The translations under genes were made by a program, and so were the position numbers. DNA of 64,000 nucleotides, from positions 1-64,000 of the forward strand of contig JAHXHN010000002.1 in NCBI GenBank assembly GCA_025656675.1. Direction: 5' to 3'. This stretch comes from Candidatus Thiodiazotropha sp. (ex Codakia rugifera). GTDB lineage: Bacteria; Pseudomonadota; Gammaproteobacteria; Chromatiales; Chromatiaceae. How positions within the stretch are numbered: the stretch's first letter is position 1; every line of letters starts with the position of its first letter. The notes beneath the pieces were generated by a model. The model was not told the DNA's origin, searched no databases, and saw only the letters and a list, made by a program, of their open reading frames with translations. This document shows positions 44,898-54,197 of the stretch, piece by piece.

Positions 44898-45631
44898 GGA
44901 TAAATGAGCCATAACCAACGATTCGAATCAGGATACTGTGCTCAAGCTGCCCGATCTGGGACGCATCCTGATCAGGGTGGATTTGTCATATAGCAATAGC
45001 GCCCTAGCTGTGTCTCTGATCCAAACAGGCACAGGGTTTTCTGAACATGGTACTTTTCATGGTATTAGCAATTAGCGGGGAAATAAACCATTGAATATAA
45101 GTGAAAAAAATAGCTTATTTGTAATCGAGTGGGAATAGCGCTGTTTCTTGAGTAATTGTTTGAGCTAAAAAAATTTTCGCCAGTTGAGAATCCAAGCCAC
45201 ATACTCAGCGGCATTTTATCGGACGACAGCAATAAAGATTTTCGGTACGTGAAATATACAGGTGTGCAAGGGAGCATTGACGCAAAAAACCTGCGTACCC
45301 TATAGCGGTTGATTCGCCTTTGCAGTTCCTGATGTCCAGCCAATAGGCTGTAGGGGTATAGGGCGTCGCAAGGAGAAGCGCCTAGCGAGGTTAGTGAACT
45401 AGCAGATCAGGCAAACAGAAAATAAACCACAAATCCATCCTCCTTTTATTTTTCTGTCTGTTAATTATACTCCATTCTATGCCTTTTAATTCCTATTCTG
45501 GGTGTGTAAACCAGAAGATCTACCTATTCAACAGGATTACATGAGTTGATATTCAACAGTCAGTAAGGTGCTAGATCGCCGTTCAATAGCATTTGCGACA
45601 AGCTGATGGGATTGCAGCAAGGAGAATCGTG
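44898..45631. other. Long intergenic region before the sigma-54 activator gene
   Basis: About 730 nt. It contains copy 2 of the 108-nt repeat (45031-45138) and a hairpin GGCGTCGCAAGGAGAAGCGCC near 45363-45383. A minus-strand 92-codon frame (45065-45343) overlaps the repeat and is not convincing. Confidence 0.45.
45031..45138 (+). repeat. Dispersed intergenic repeat, copy 2
   Basis: The partner of 34333-34440; 79% identical over the best 96 nt, ungapped. It lies between the bufferin operon and the sigma-54 activator gene, that is, at the border of an accessory block, as copy 1 does. Confidence 0.7.
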
Positions 45632-46966
45632 ATGCAGCTTAACGTAGTGGATTGTGGTTTTGGAACAATCGCTGCAGAGTTTCGGCAGAAAGTGGGGGCA
45701 TTGGGTAGATCCAGCCTGCTCCTAAAGTGTGAGGATTGGCTTCAGAACGATCAAGCCAGGCCGACCGCACTGTTGGTTTGTCCGCAGTCTTATCCTCGGG
45801 AAGCCGTCATTACTCGCCTGTGTGACTGTGCCGAGCAGTCAGTGCTGGTGGTCCTGAGCTGCGAAAAAAGAGGTTGGGATGACGACATCGCGGCCAATTG
45901 TAGCGATTTTGTTGTCTGGCCCTGTTCAGTGCAGGAGCTTGAGCTGCGTCTGCAGCGGATCATGGGCAATCCCGACGAGTGCCTTGAAACGACCGACAGT
46001 GCACTATTGTCAGACATGATTGGTCGGTCTCCGAAATTTACCCAGGCTATGATGTTGCTGAAGAAGATGTCCAGCAGCGAAGCGCCCGTGCTGGTTGAGG
46101 GTGAAACCGGTACAGGCAAGGAAATGGCCGCTCGGGCACTACATTACCTCAGCCGCAGGAGACAGCATCCATTTATACCCGTCAACTGTGGAGCGTTGCC
46201 TGACGAACTCATAGAAAACGAACTGTTCGGACATCGACGCGGTGCCTACACTGATGCTCGCGACAGCCAGTCCGGGTTGGTGGAGCAAGCCGCTGGGGGG
46301 ACTCTGTTTCTCGACGAGATCGGGACCCTGAGCCTGAAGGCCCAGAGCTCACTCTTGCGGTTTCTACAAAATCAGGAATTCAAACGCCTTGGTGATGACC
46401 GGGTCCAGCAGGCCGATATCCGTGTGGTCAGTGCCACTAACGAGTCGCTTGAGGCGCTGGTAGAGAGCGGCAGATTTCGTTCCGATCTGTTTTACCGGCT
46501 CAATATACTGACATTGAATCTACCGCCGTTGCGGGAAAGAACCGGTGACATTACCTTATTGGCTAAGGCCTTTCTGGAGCGTTTCCAGTCATGCTACGGT
46601 GGGGCAAAACGATATTTCACTTCAAGTTCGCTGGGTAGGCTGAACAGCTACCAATGGCCAGGCAATGTCCGGGAAATGGAGAATCTGATCCACCGTGAAT
46701 TCCTGCTGACCGAGGGTTGTGCGCTGGAATTCGATTTTCTGACATCCGGTACGACCAGCGATGCGTTCGATCAGAAGATCGGCGATGGTGGATTTCAACA
46801 TGCCAAGGCATCGGCTATCGCGCACTTCGAGCGTCAGTATTTAGAAGTGCTGATGACGCGTAGTGGCGGGAATATCTCGTTAGCTGCACGACTGGCCGGC
46901 AAGGAGCGACGCTCTCTCGGCCGGATGTTAAAAAAATATGGAATTGATAAACAGGCCTTTTACTGA
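45632..46966 (+). CDS. Sigma-54-dependent activator of the injection-system cluster
   Basis: 444 residues in three parts. The N-terminal part (about 1-115) is receiver-like in outline but has no phospho-acceptor Asp (the strand reads TALLVCPQ) and no acidic pocket, so phosphorylation is unlikely. The AAA+ domain (about 128-365) has Walker A GETGTGKE (157-164), sigma-54 contact loop GAYTDA (204-209; consensus GAFTGA), and Walker B FLDEIG (226-231). The C-terminal part is a Fis-type helix-turn-helix (GGNISLAARLAGKERRSLGRML). The start at 45632 follows AAGGAGAA. It lies directly upstream of the repeat sites and the -24/-12 promoter at 47227, so it probably activates the eCIS operon. Confidence 0.9.
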   Translation: MQLNVVDCGFGTIAAEFRQKVGALGRSSLLLKCEDWLQNDQARPTALLVCPQSYPREAVITRLCDCAEQSVLVVLSCEKRGWDDDIAANCSDFVVWPCSVQELELRLQRIMGNPDECLETTDSALLSDMIGRSPKFTQAMMLLKKMSSSEAPVLVEGETGTGKEMAARALHYLSRRRQHPFIPVNCGALPDELIENELFGHRRGAYTDARDSQSGLVEQAAGGTLFLDEIGTLSLKAQSSLLRFLQNQEFKRLGDDRVQQADIRVVSATNESLEALVESGRFRSDLFYRLNILTLNLPPLRERTGDITLLAKAFLERFQSCYGGAKRYFTSSSLGRLNSYQWPGNVREMENLIHREFLLTEGCALEFDFLTSGTTSDAFDQKIGDGGFQHAKASAIAHFERQYLEVLMTRSGGNISLAARLAGKERRSLGRMLKKYGIDKQAFY

Positions 46967-47060
46967 TTTCTAGTGGGTATTTGCCCGACCGCCAGTGAGC
47001 CTGGAATCCTCAGTTGAACCAATCCCCCTCCTTTCCCATCTCAAACCGACCGACTGGGGC

Positions 47061-47112
47061 ACCCGGCTGGGTCATTTTTGACCCGGCCGGGTAAAAATAG
47101 ACCCGGCAGGAA
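47061..47112 (+). promoter_or_regulatory. Upstream activator sites: three ACCCGGCnGGGT repeats
   Basis: ACCCGGCTGGGT (47061-47072), ACCCGGCCGGGT (47081-47092, a perfect palindrome) and ACCCGGCAGGAA (47101-47112, a degraded right half) begin exactly 20 bp apart, two helical turns. They are 115-165 bp upstream of the -24 element, a normal distance for a sigma-54 activator that acts by looping. Confidence 0.75.
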
Positions 47113-47226
47113 TAATCCGGCTTGATCGCAGTATCACACTATTACACTGGGTATATTTCTCCCCAGGCATTTAAGTAGATCAATAAAAAGAACTGTAAAA
47201 ACAAAAGAATATAGTGTTTCTTGGTT

Positions 47227-47242
47227 TGGCATTAGATTTGCT
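47227..47242 (+). promoter_or_regulatory. Sigma-54 (-24/-12) promoter of the eCIS cluster
   Basis: TGGCATTAGATTTGCT compares with consensus TGGCACG-N4-TTGCW: GG at -24 and GC at -12 are 10 bp apart as required, with two mismatches only. Transcription would start near 47254, upstream of the ATG at 47280. Confidence 0.75.
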
Positions 47243-47279
47243 GATATTAAGCCGTTGGGGTTACAAAAAGGCCTGTCCT

Positions 47280-47531
47280 ATGCCCGGAAAACCTACCTAT
47301 ACGCCTGCCGAGCTGGCGTATCAGATCGAGATATATCTGAGTAGGAACCCAGATGCTGCGGACACACTTGAAGGGGTCACCCGCTGGTGGTTGCAGGATC
47401 TACCGGGGAGGATTTGTCGCCAAGACGTAGTGACGGCTTTGAAACTGCTTGAGGATCAAAAAGAGATAAGAACTTACTTAGTCCCCGGGAGTAATCGGAT
47501 ATATGAGAACTGCAATCGCATCAGACACTGA
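47280..47531 (+). CDS. Small winged-helix-like protein opening the eCIS operon
   Basis: 83 residues, no signal or membrane segment. PTYTPAELAYQIEIYLSRNP is followed by ITRWWLQDL-like text and ALKLLEDQKEIRTYL, a helical pattern ending in a beta wing that looks like a small winged helix. I do not know the family. The frame extends 22 codons upstream, but that part contains the -12 element, so the ATG at 47280 is the only start within the transcript. First gene behind the sigma-54 promoter. Confidence 0.6.
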   Translation: MPGKPTYTPAELAYQIEIYLSRNPDAADTLEGVTRWWLQDLPGRICRQDVVTALKLLEDQKEIRTYLVPGSNRIYENCNRIRH

Positions 47532-47591
47532 GCTGGCCAGACATTTCAGTTGCTGTGCTGTTCATCCGTTTGAGTGGTGGGGGGCAGCAAT

Positions 47592-48158
47592 ATGAGCATC
47601 GCCGGTTCAAGTGCTTCTCTGATCAAATTACTGCAGCGCCAGTACTATGAAACCCATGGTGACCTAGGTGGTTTCACCTTCAGGGTGTTCAGTACTGCGG
47701 ATTTTAGCGGCGACATTACCGATTACATCACCATGTTTCTCTATCGAGTCGATGTCGATCGAACCAAACGTCACTATGAGATGTCGCGATCTACGCCACA
47801 ATCGCCGAGGAGAACGTCGCTGGCATTGGAATTGCGCTATTTACTGACCGTATGGGGGACGACGGCAGAACGGGAGCAGGAGGCTCTTGCGGAATGCATG
47901 GAAATTCTCGATCAATACGCTCTGTTATCGGGTGAACTACTTGACCCCGACTACACATGGGAGGAGGGCACCGAGATCAAGATCTCGCTCGAATCGATCA
48001 GCAATGAAGACATGCTGCGGTTGTGGGACTCGCTGGAACCAGCCTACCGTCTTTCGGTTCCCTATCTGGTTCGAACCGTGTTATTAAGCCCGCTGACGCG
48101 CGAAGAAGCACCGCTGGTCGATACTCGAACCAATGTTTGGACACCGGCGTTGCCATGA
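47592..48158 (+). CDS. Pvc16-like N-terminal domain protein (DUF4255)
   Basis: 188 residues of the Pvc16_N/DUF4255 family, which in Photorhabdus virulence cassettes and related eCIS caps the tube and ends the sheath. Recognised stretches: ITMFLYRVDVDRTKRHYE, LALELRYLLTVW and YRLSVPYLVRTVLL. The start at 47592 has GGGGGGCAGCAAT upstream. In other eCIS clusters this gene is likewise near one end. Confidence 0.85.
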   Translation: MSIAGSSASLIKLLQRQYYETHGDLGGFTFRVFSTADFSGDITDYITMFLYRVDVDRTKRHYEMSRSTPQSPRRTSLALELRYLLTVWGTTAEREQEALAECMEILDQYALLSGELLDPDYTWEEGTEIKISLESISNEDMLRLWDSLEPAYRLSVPYLVRTVLLSPLTREEAPLVDTRTNVWTPALP

Positions 48159-49033
48159 CCGAAGTTATCGATTTTGCAAACAGCCATGCACCGGACCGGA
48201 TCACAATTGCCGGTGTTCTGGCAGTGCGCTGCCTTCGCTATGTCAACGAAACGGCAGTCGCGCCTCTGAAGATGCTGCCCAACCTCCGCGTGCACTCGAC
48301 ACGGTGTGAAGAACAACCGCTCTTCCATGAAAGCACAGGGCTTTACGGCTTTCTTAACCTGCAGTCTGGAATCCATCGGATGGTCATCAACGATCCGGGA
48401 CAGCGCTACCTGCCACGGGCAATTCAGGTGTATGTACCCGATCGCAGCAGGGTGCGGGCAATCCTGGAAAAAGGTGGCCTGCCATCCCCAGGTTCCGCCG
48501 GTCCCTTGTATGCCGATGCAATCATGCGTCCCTCGGTGAACTATCCGCTGTTACCAGGCGAAAGCGCCATTTGGGGTCAAGTCAGCGACAACAATGGCCG
48601 ACCACTCGCCTTCAGTCGATTGCAGTTGGCGACTCGCCATGACGATAGTGACACCAGTGTAGTCAGCTACTCGGACATTGGCGGTATCTATCTATTGCGT
48701 TTGTCCGGTGAGCGCGCCAGTTTCGTGGTGCCGGAAGACATCGACGCCGATGGTGTACCCGACACCAGCGGTGAACTGACTGCAACGTTCGATCGCGAGC
48801 TGAGCATTCATTCCCTGAAACAGAATCCACTCGGCCTTGAAAACCCACTGGATGTCTTCCCGGAGAATTTCGATAGCCTCGACCCGGATGATCCGGCCGG
48901 CCCCTACCAATTGGAATCATTTAGTTTGTACAACCCCGCGACCGATGAGCAGCGCTTACCGGTCGGTGCCGTGATGCCACAGCCCTCGATCCAGGTTGGT
49001 CGACGGATTCGCTGGGACATCAAATTGACATGA
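48155..49033 (+). CDS. eCIS-associated protein with carboxypeptidase-regulatory-like fold
   Basis: 292 residues from the ATG at 48155, which overlaps the previous stop (ATGA). The central part (about 140-220) is a beta-sandwich resembling carboxypeptidase regulatory or transthyretin-like domains (IWGQVSDNNGRPLAFSRLQL). The rest is acidic with no known motif. Encoded between the tube-capping protein and the sheath; a structural or adaptor role is inferred. Confidence 0.7.
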   Translation: MTEVIDFANSHAPDRITIAGVLAVRCLRYVNETAVAPLKMLPNLRVHSTRCEEQPLFHESTGLYGFLNLQSGIHRMVINDPGQRYLPRAIQVYVPDRSRVRAILEKGGLPSPGSAGPLYADAIMRPSVNYPLLPGESAIWGQVSDNNGRPLAFSRLQLATRHDDSDTSVVSYSDIGGIYLLRLSGERASFVVPEDIDADGVPDTSGELTATFDRELSIHSLKQNPLGLENPLDVFPENFDSLDPDDPAGPYQLESFSLYNPATDEQRLPVGAVMPQPSIQVGRRIRWDIKLT

Positions 49034-49124
49034 ACCTAAATCTGAACCGGCTCATTGATATTTTCGATCCACTGCAATTAGGCCGCAAATTCAGGTATTA
49101 GCCATTAACCAGACGGAGAGGACC

Positions 49125-50999
49125 ATGCCCGAATATTTGTCACCTGGGGTATATGTAGAAGAAACCAGCTTCCGTGCCCGCTCTATTGAGGGTGTTGCCA
49201 CCTCGACTGCGGGGTTTGTGGGTCAAAGTCGCTTCGGGCCAATCGAAGGCGAGCCGCAGCTCGTTACATCGTTTGATGAGTTCGAGCGCTACTACGGTTC
49301 ACTGAACGATCTCAATTTCAATGGTGTGCCGGTGGCCAACTATCTGGCACACGCAGTGAATCTATTCTTCGAAAATGGTGGTAAGCGGGTTTACATAGCC
49401 CGTATCTTCGAGCCAGCCGCCGCTAACACTGCAGACGATTCAACCGCCACTGGAAGCGATCTTATCATCGCGCCCAACCAGACGCGGTTCAGGGCGCGTT
49501 TTCCCGGTCTAGCCGGCAATCTCAGCTTGCTAGTGGACGGTACTCGCAGTGGTAACCTGCTGACCGGTGCCGCCGGCAACCGTGTGGTCAACGGGCTGCG
49601 CCCCGGTGATATGGTGGAAACCAACAATGGGCCGGCAAAGACCCGTCAGGTTGGGGTTGCCAGCGCCGCCAATCCCATCACCGGTGATGCGCTCGTTGTC
49701 AACGACGTGTACTACGCGCACTTTGATGACCAGGGCAATCTGACGCTCACCAACAGTGCGAACGTCGATCTGGATATACAGGCTCCAGCACTGGAGAGCG
49801 TACAGAAACTCACTTTGTCTGTACGTGCGGTTTCAGCTATCGATGGGCGTGAAGATGCTTACCAGGGACTTTCCACTCATCCGGCGTCGGACCAGTTTTT
49901 AGGGGGCGTGCTGCGTCACGAGGATCCGAACAATGGCGTCGAACCACCGGTCGATCGCACTGCACGTATTTATCTGCAGACGACGACAGTTCCGACTATA
50001 GAACCAAACCGTTATATCTACGCCAGCGAGTTGTTGCTTGCGCTGTTGTCAGATCCAAATCATCGTCAACTGATGACCGGAGGTGACGATGGCATTCAGG
50101 CTCCGCCGGATGCTTTTGCGGGTGCTGGAGTTGATCACACCACCACCGGATTGGTTGCCATCGGCGATGTGGAAGATATCGCCATCGTCGCCGCTCCGGG
50201 TGCGGCTGCGTTGGGCAGTACCGACGATCGGCAGTCGGTACGTAACTTTCTGATCACTCACTGCGAGAATCTGCGCTACCGCTTCGCGATTCTGTCGGCC
50301 GATCAGAATCATGACACCGCCGGTATCCGCGAAGTTCGTGGTCAGCATGATTCCAAATACGCAGCCCTCTACTACCCGTGGCTGGTGGTGCGTAATCCAT
50401 TCAACTCGATCGGCCAGGGGCGCGACACACTGCTGCTGCCGCCGGATGGCGCGGTTGCCGGTATCTACGCGCGCTCGGATATCGAACGAGGTGTTCACAA
50501 GGCACCAGCCAATGAAGTGGTCCGCAATGTGCTGCGTTTCTCACGCAACGTCAACAAGGGTCAGCAGGACACACTCAATCCCGAAGGCATCAACTGCCTG
50601 CGCTTCTTCGAGGGGCGCGGTTACCGGGTCTGGGGAGCGCGCACCATCAGTTCGGATCCAGAGTGGACCTATCTCAACGTGCGGCGCCTGTTCATTTTCA
50701 TGGAACATTCCATCGACAACGGCACCCAGTGGGCTGTGTTCGAGCCCAACAACGAAACCCTCTGGTTGAAGATCCGGTTGACCATCGAGTCTTTTCTGTA
50801 TGACGTCTGGCGTACCGGCGCGCTGATGGGCACCAAGCCGGAGGAGGCCTACTTCGTCCGTTGCGACCGCACAACCATGAGCCAGGGCGATCTGGATAAC
50901 GGCCGGCTGGTCTGCCTGATCGGTGTTGCACCGACCAAGCCGGCAGAATTCGTGATCTTCCGCATCGGTCAGTGGACCGCCGATGCCTCCATTCTCTAA
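49125..50999 (+). CDS. Contractile tail sheath protein 1
   Basis: 624 residues. N-terminal handshake arm LSPGVYVEETSFRARSIEGV followed by the phage sheath core, and a C-terminal domain with NVRRLFIFMEHSI and WAVFEPNN, ending EFVIFRIGQWTAD. It resembles Afp2/Pvc2 and T4 gp18 proteins, which contract to drive the tube. The middle (about 145-270) is a surface insertion with less conservation. GAGAGGA precedes the ATG. Confidence 0.92.
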   Translation: MPEYLSPGVYVEETSFRARSIEGVATSTAGFVGQSRFGPIEGEPQLVTSFDEFERYYGSLNDLNFNGVPVANYLAHAVNLFFENGGKRVYIARIFEPAAANTADDSTATGSDLIIAPNQTRFRARFPGLAGNLSLLVDGTRSGNLLTGAAGNRVVNGLRPGDMVETNNGPAKTRQVGVASAANPITGDALVVNDVYYAHFDDQGNLTLTNSANVDLDIQAPALESVQKLTLSVRAVSAIDGREDAYQGLSTHPASDQFLGGVLRHEDPNNGVEPPVDRTARIYLQTTTVPTIEPNRYIYASELLLALLSDPNHRQLMTGGDDGIQAPPDAFAGAGVDHTTTGLVAIGDVEDIAIVAAPGAAALGSTDDRQSVRNFLITHCENLRYRFAILSADQNHDTAGIREVRGQHDSKYAALYYPWLVVRNPFNSIGQGRDTLLLPPDGAVAGIYARSDIERGVHKAPANEVVRNVLRFSRNVNKGQQDTLNPEGINCLRFFEGRGYRVWGARTISSDPEWTYLNVRRLFIFMEHSIDNGTQWAVFEPNNETLWLKIRLTIESFLYDVWRTGALMGTKPEEAYFVRCDRTTMSQGDLDNGRLVCLIGVAPTKPAEFVIFRIGQWTADASIL

Positions 51000-51034
51000 T
51001 CGATTGACGGCAACTTGATTGAGGAGATTCAGAC

Positions 51035-51490
51035 ATGGCCATACAACGTGACGATCCCTACGGCCCCTTTAATTTCAAGGTGACGATCACTCCCGATGCT
51101 GGCAACGAAGTACGCGGTTCCTTTTCCGAGGTCTCAGGGTTGAGTACTGAAATTACCTATGCTGAGTACCGCGACGGCACCGACCCAACCAATCGCAATC
51201 GAAAGGTACCGCTGGCCTACAAGGGTGGTGATGTCACGCTCAAACGTGGTTTGATCGGCAGCCTCGATCTCTGGGCCTGGACCGATTTGGTGCGCCAGGG
51301 CGACATGAGCGCCCGTGCCACGGTCGTTATCGAGCTGCTCTCCGAAGACAACAGCGATACAGTCGCTACCTGGAAACTGACCAATGCCCGGCCCAATAAA
51401 TGGACCGGTCCAACGCTGGCGGCCAAGGATGGCAGCGAAGTTGCCATGGAGGAATTGGGGCTGGTCTGCGAAGACATCACTTTTGAATAG
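51035..51490 (+). CDS. Inner tube protein 1 (gp19/Pvc1-like)
   Basis: 151 residues of the T4-gp19-like family: DPYGPFNFKVTI, FSEVSGLSTEITYAEYRDG, then GGDVTLKRGLIGSLDLW and the end in VAMEELGLVCEDITFE. The protein would form the hexameric inner tube. RBS GAGGAG is eight bases upstream. Confidence 0.92.
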   Translation: MAIQRDDPYGPFNFKVTITPDAGNEVRGSFSEVSGLSTEITYAEYRDGTDPTNRNRKVPLAYKGGDVTLKRGLIGSLDLWAWTDLVRQGDMSARATVVIELLSEDNSDTVATWKLTNARPNKWTGPTLAAKDGSEVAMEELGLVCEDITFE

Positions 51491-51499
51491 AAGGTGATT

Positions 51500-53725
51500 A
51501 TGGCACTTTCCGGATTAGCAATAGGCGCGCCCTGGAGACCAGGTGTTCCACCCGGTGTTTACGAGGACCTTAACCGTCAACGGACGCTTCGTGACGTGCG
51601 CATGGATGTGGCTGCGTTTATCGGCCTGACCGAGCGTGGGCCGGTATCCACTCCTGTACCCATCGACAGCTGGCGCGACTATCTGACCGTGTTCGGCGAT
51701 CCGGGTGAAGGCCGTTTACTGGCCGACAGCGTGCATCTGTTTTTCGCCAATGGTGGGCGCCGATGTGTGGTGGTACGGGCGCTGAGCTACGCTGAGACAA
51801 CCGTCTCTGGGGGTGCCGCGACCGCACGTTGGCACTTCGACGGACTCGCTCAACGGGATGGCACGCCGATAGAGATCTCTGCGCGTAACCCGGGTTTCTG
51901 GGGCAATCGACTCGAAGTCGAAGCCGAATTCCGCAGCCATCCGCTGTTGCTGCAGCTGCCAAGTGCTGCGGAGCTTACGGCAATTGAACCCGCGTTGCAG
52001 GACCGGGTCGTATTGAGCCTCCCCCATCCACAACTGCTGCCTGGTGCCCTGGTACGAGTACTGGCAACCGAGGCCGGGTTGCTGGTCGACGACTATCTGT
52101 TCGTCAGCGAACTGCGAAACACGTCGGATGATTTCAAACTGCTGGTTTTCGATACGGCTATCGACAGCAAATACCATATCCCGGATGGTGGCGGCGGACA
52201 GTTACTCGAAGCAATGGTCGTCAACCTCAATTTGCACATCTCCCTGCCGCAATCCGATGGCGACGGTATTCAGGAACACTGGCGCGAACTGGGTTTGCAT
52301 CCTCTGCATCCGCGCTATCTAAGCCAGGTGACCGGTCGACGCGCCGCCAGCGAGAACCTGCTGGTGGAGGAAGATTTCAATCCTCTCCTACCGGATGTCA
52401 ACCAATTCGAATCCACACAGGCCGACCAGCAATTGGCAGCGGTAGACGCGCGCCGTACCGGGTCGGAGTTGATACGTCTGCCCTGGTCGAACTGGACAAG
52501 CGAATTTCTGCCTGCCGTCGATATGCTGGCGGGGGAAACCCGCCGTCGCAGCGGACCGGCTTTGAGCGAGTCCGGGCTGATCGATAGTGGTTCGGATGGT
52601 GAGCAGCTGACACTGCGCGAGCATTTCTTTTCTGCCCCCGGGGATACCCTGGGAGTGGGTGTCTATGCTGCCGACAGGTTGGGGCCAGGGCGCTATCCAC
52701 ATGGCGGCCAACCGGCGCCGATAGCAGCACTTGCCGAATATGACGACCGCAATGAGACACAGCCGGTGTCCCTGCTGCACATGCCTGATCTGGCGCATCC
52801 GTTGCAGTTCGATCAGTTTCCTTCACCAGCAGAATCCCTGCCTCCTGTTGGAACGCGGTTCGGCCATTGTGTCCCGACTCCCATCGACACGATCAACCGG
52901 ATGCTGGTCTACCCACATCTGGCATTGTCGGATGCAGAAGATTTCCGGGAGGTGCGCAACTGGCAGCGGGAGCTGGTCGAGTACTGTGAACAGCGTGGTG
53001 ATCGGATTGCCCTGCTCGACCTGCCCCCAGGTTTACAGGCGGGTGAAATCATCAACTGGCGGCGTGCGCTGGTATCGAAACGGGCGGCGCTATTTGCACC
53101 CTACCTACTGATGCGATCGGTTGTTGGTGGCGATGCCAATCCCAGAATCGTACCCCCCGGCGGAGCAATTTGCGGACTTGTGGCCAGGCGCGATGCGCAG
53201 CTTGGCTTGCATGCTTCGCCGGCGAATCTAACCCTGGAGGGGGTTGCTGCATTACACAATAATCCGCAGCTTCCGGATCCTGGCTTTCTGCATGCCGAGC
53301 GAATCAACGCAGTACGGCCAACGCCAAGTGGTCTGTCGTTGCTTGGGTCGCGCACCACCTCGCTGGACAGTGACTGGACTCATATACCGGTCAGGCGGTT
53401 GATGGATTATCTGGAGCGACAGCTGGCACTGGATACTCGCTGGGCTGTGTTCGAGCCGAATAATCCGGCCTTGTGGAATAGGCTTATCGATGCCGTTGAA
53501 GCACGCTTGCGACCACTCTACGACCGTGGTGCCTTTAAGGGCGCAACGCCGGCTGCGGCCTACTTCATACGCTGCGACGCCGAACTCAACACCACCCAGG
53601 TACTGGATCAGGGTCAGGTAATCCTGCTGGTGGGTGTTGCACCGGCGGTGCCGGCTGAATTCATCATCTTTCGTCTGACCCAGCACAATGACGGTGCGGT
53701 AAGCCTGGAGGAAGCCGGTGGCTGA
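51500..53725 (+). CDS. Contractile tail sheath protein 2 (long form)
   Basis: 741 residues, a divergent sheath paralogue with longer middle domain. N-terminus PPGVYEDLNRQRTLRDVRMDVAA, C-terminal domain HIPVRRLMDYLERQ, TRWAVFEPNNPALW and EFIIFRL, as in the first sheath. eCIS clusters often carry two or three sheaths, the longer ones lying near the baseplate. The ATG at 51500 follows GAAGGTGATT; the frame begins two codons earlier. Confidence 0.9.
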   Translation: MALSGLAIGAPWRPGVPPGVYEDLNRQRTLRDVRMDVAAFIGLTERGPVSTPVPIDSWRDYLTVFGDPGEGRLLADSVHLFFANGGRRCVVVRALSYAETTVSGGAATARWHFDGLAQRDGTPIEISARNPGFWGNRLEVEAEFRSHPLLLQLPSAAELTAIEPALQDRVVLSLPHPQLLPGALVRVLATEAGLLVDDYLFVSELRNTSDDFKLLVFDTAIDSKYHIPDGGGGQLLEAMVVNLNLHISLPQSDGDGIQEHWRELGLHPLHPRYLSQVTGRRAASENLLVEEDFNPLLPDVNQFESTQADQQLAAVDARRTGSELIRLPWSNWTSEFLPAVDMLAGETRRRSGPALSESGLIDSGSDGEQLTLREHFFSAPGDTLGVGVYAADRLGPGRYPHGGQPAPIAALAEYDDRNETQPVSLLHMPDLAHPLQFDQFPSPAESLPPVGTRFGHCVPTPIDTINRMLVYPHLALSDAEDFREVRNWQRELVEYCEQRGDRIALLDLPPGLQAGEIINWRRALVSKRAALFAPYLLMRSVVGGDANPRIVPPGGAICGLVARRDAQLGLHASPANLTLEGVAALHNNPQLPDPGFLHAERINAVRPTPSGLSLLGSRTTSLDSDWTHIPVRRLMDYLERQLALDTRWAVFEPNNPALWNRLIDAVEARLRPLYDRGAFKGATPAAAYFIRCDAELNTTQVLDQGQVILLVGVAPAVPAEFIIFRLTQHNDGAVSLEEAGG

Positions 53726-54197
53726 ATTTCTAAGTTCATTCAATTTCTCCGTGCACCTGACCATCTCTGGCCTGGGGGGTGATGAGGGATTGATTCGCGA
53801 TCCCGAAGGTGCATTCAGCGAAGTGACCGGCCTGGAGTACCAGATCGAAATGACCGCTCTGCGTGAGGGTGGTTACAACCAAGGTGTTCGCAAACTGGTT
53901 GCCAAGACGACTCAACCCGAGCTGGTCCTTAAACGTGGTATGACCGCCGATGCGGCATTCTGGGAGTGGGTGCAGCGCTGTACCGACGGTGCCTATCCCT
54001 TACCATACATCAACGGGACACTGGAAATATATGGGCCGGGCAGTGACAAAAAGAAGAACACGCCAGCCAAATGGCGGTTTGCCAACGGCATCGTAACCAA
54101 GGTGACCGCGCCGGGCCTGAACGCCTCTGAAACCAGTGCTGTACCGATCGAGGAACTGCATATCTCCCACGAGGGGCTGTGGAGGGAGGCGTCATGA
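53718..54197 (+). CDS. Inner tube protein 2 (Pvc5/gp19-like)
   Basis: 159 residues, GTG start overlapping the sheath end by 8 nt with GGAGGAAGCCG upstream. AFSEVTGLEYQIEM, PELVLKRGMTADAAFWEW and PIEELHISHEGLWRE are the tube signatures. It is longer than the first tube gene product and may form the tube start near the hub. Confidence 0.92.
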   Translation: MAEFLSSFNFSVHLTISGLGGDEGLIRDPEGAFSEVTGLEYQIEMTALREGGYNQGVRKLVAKTTQPELVLKRGMTADAAFWEWVQRCTDGAYPLPYINGTLEIYGPGSDKKKNTPAKWRFANGIVTKVTAPGLNASETSAVPIEELHISHEGLWREAS

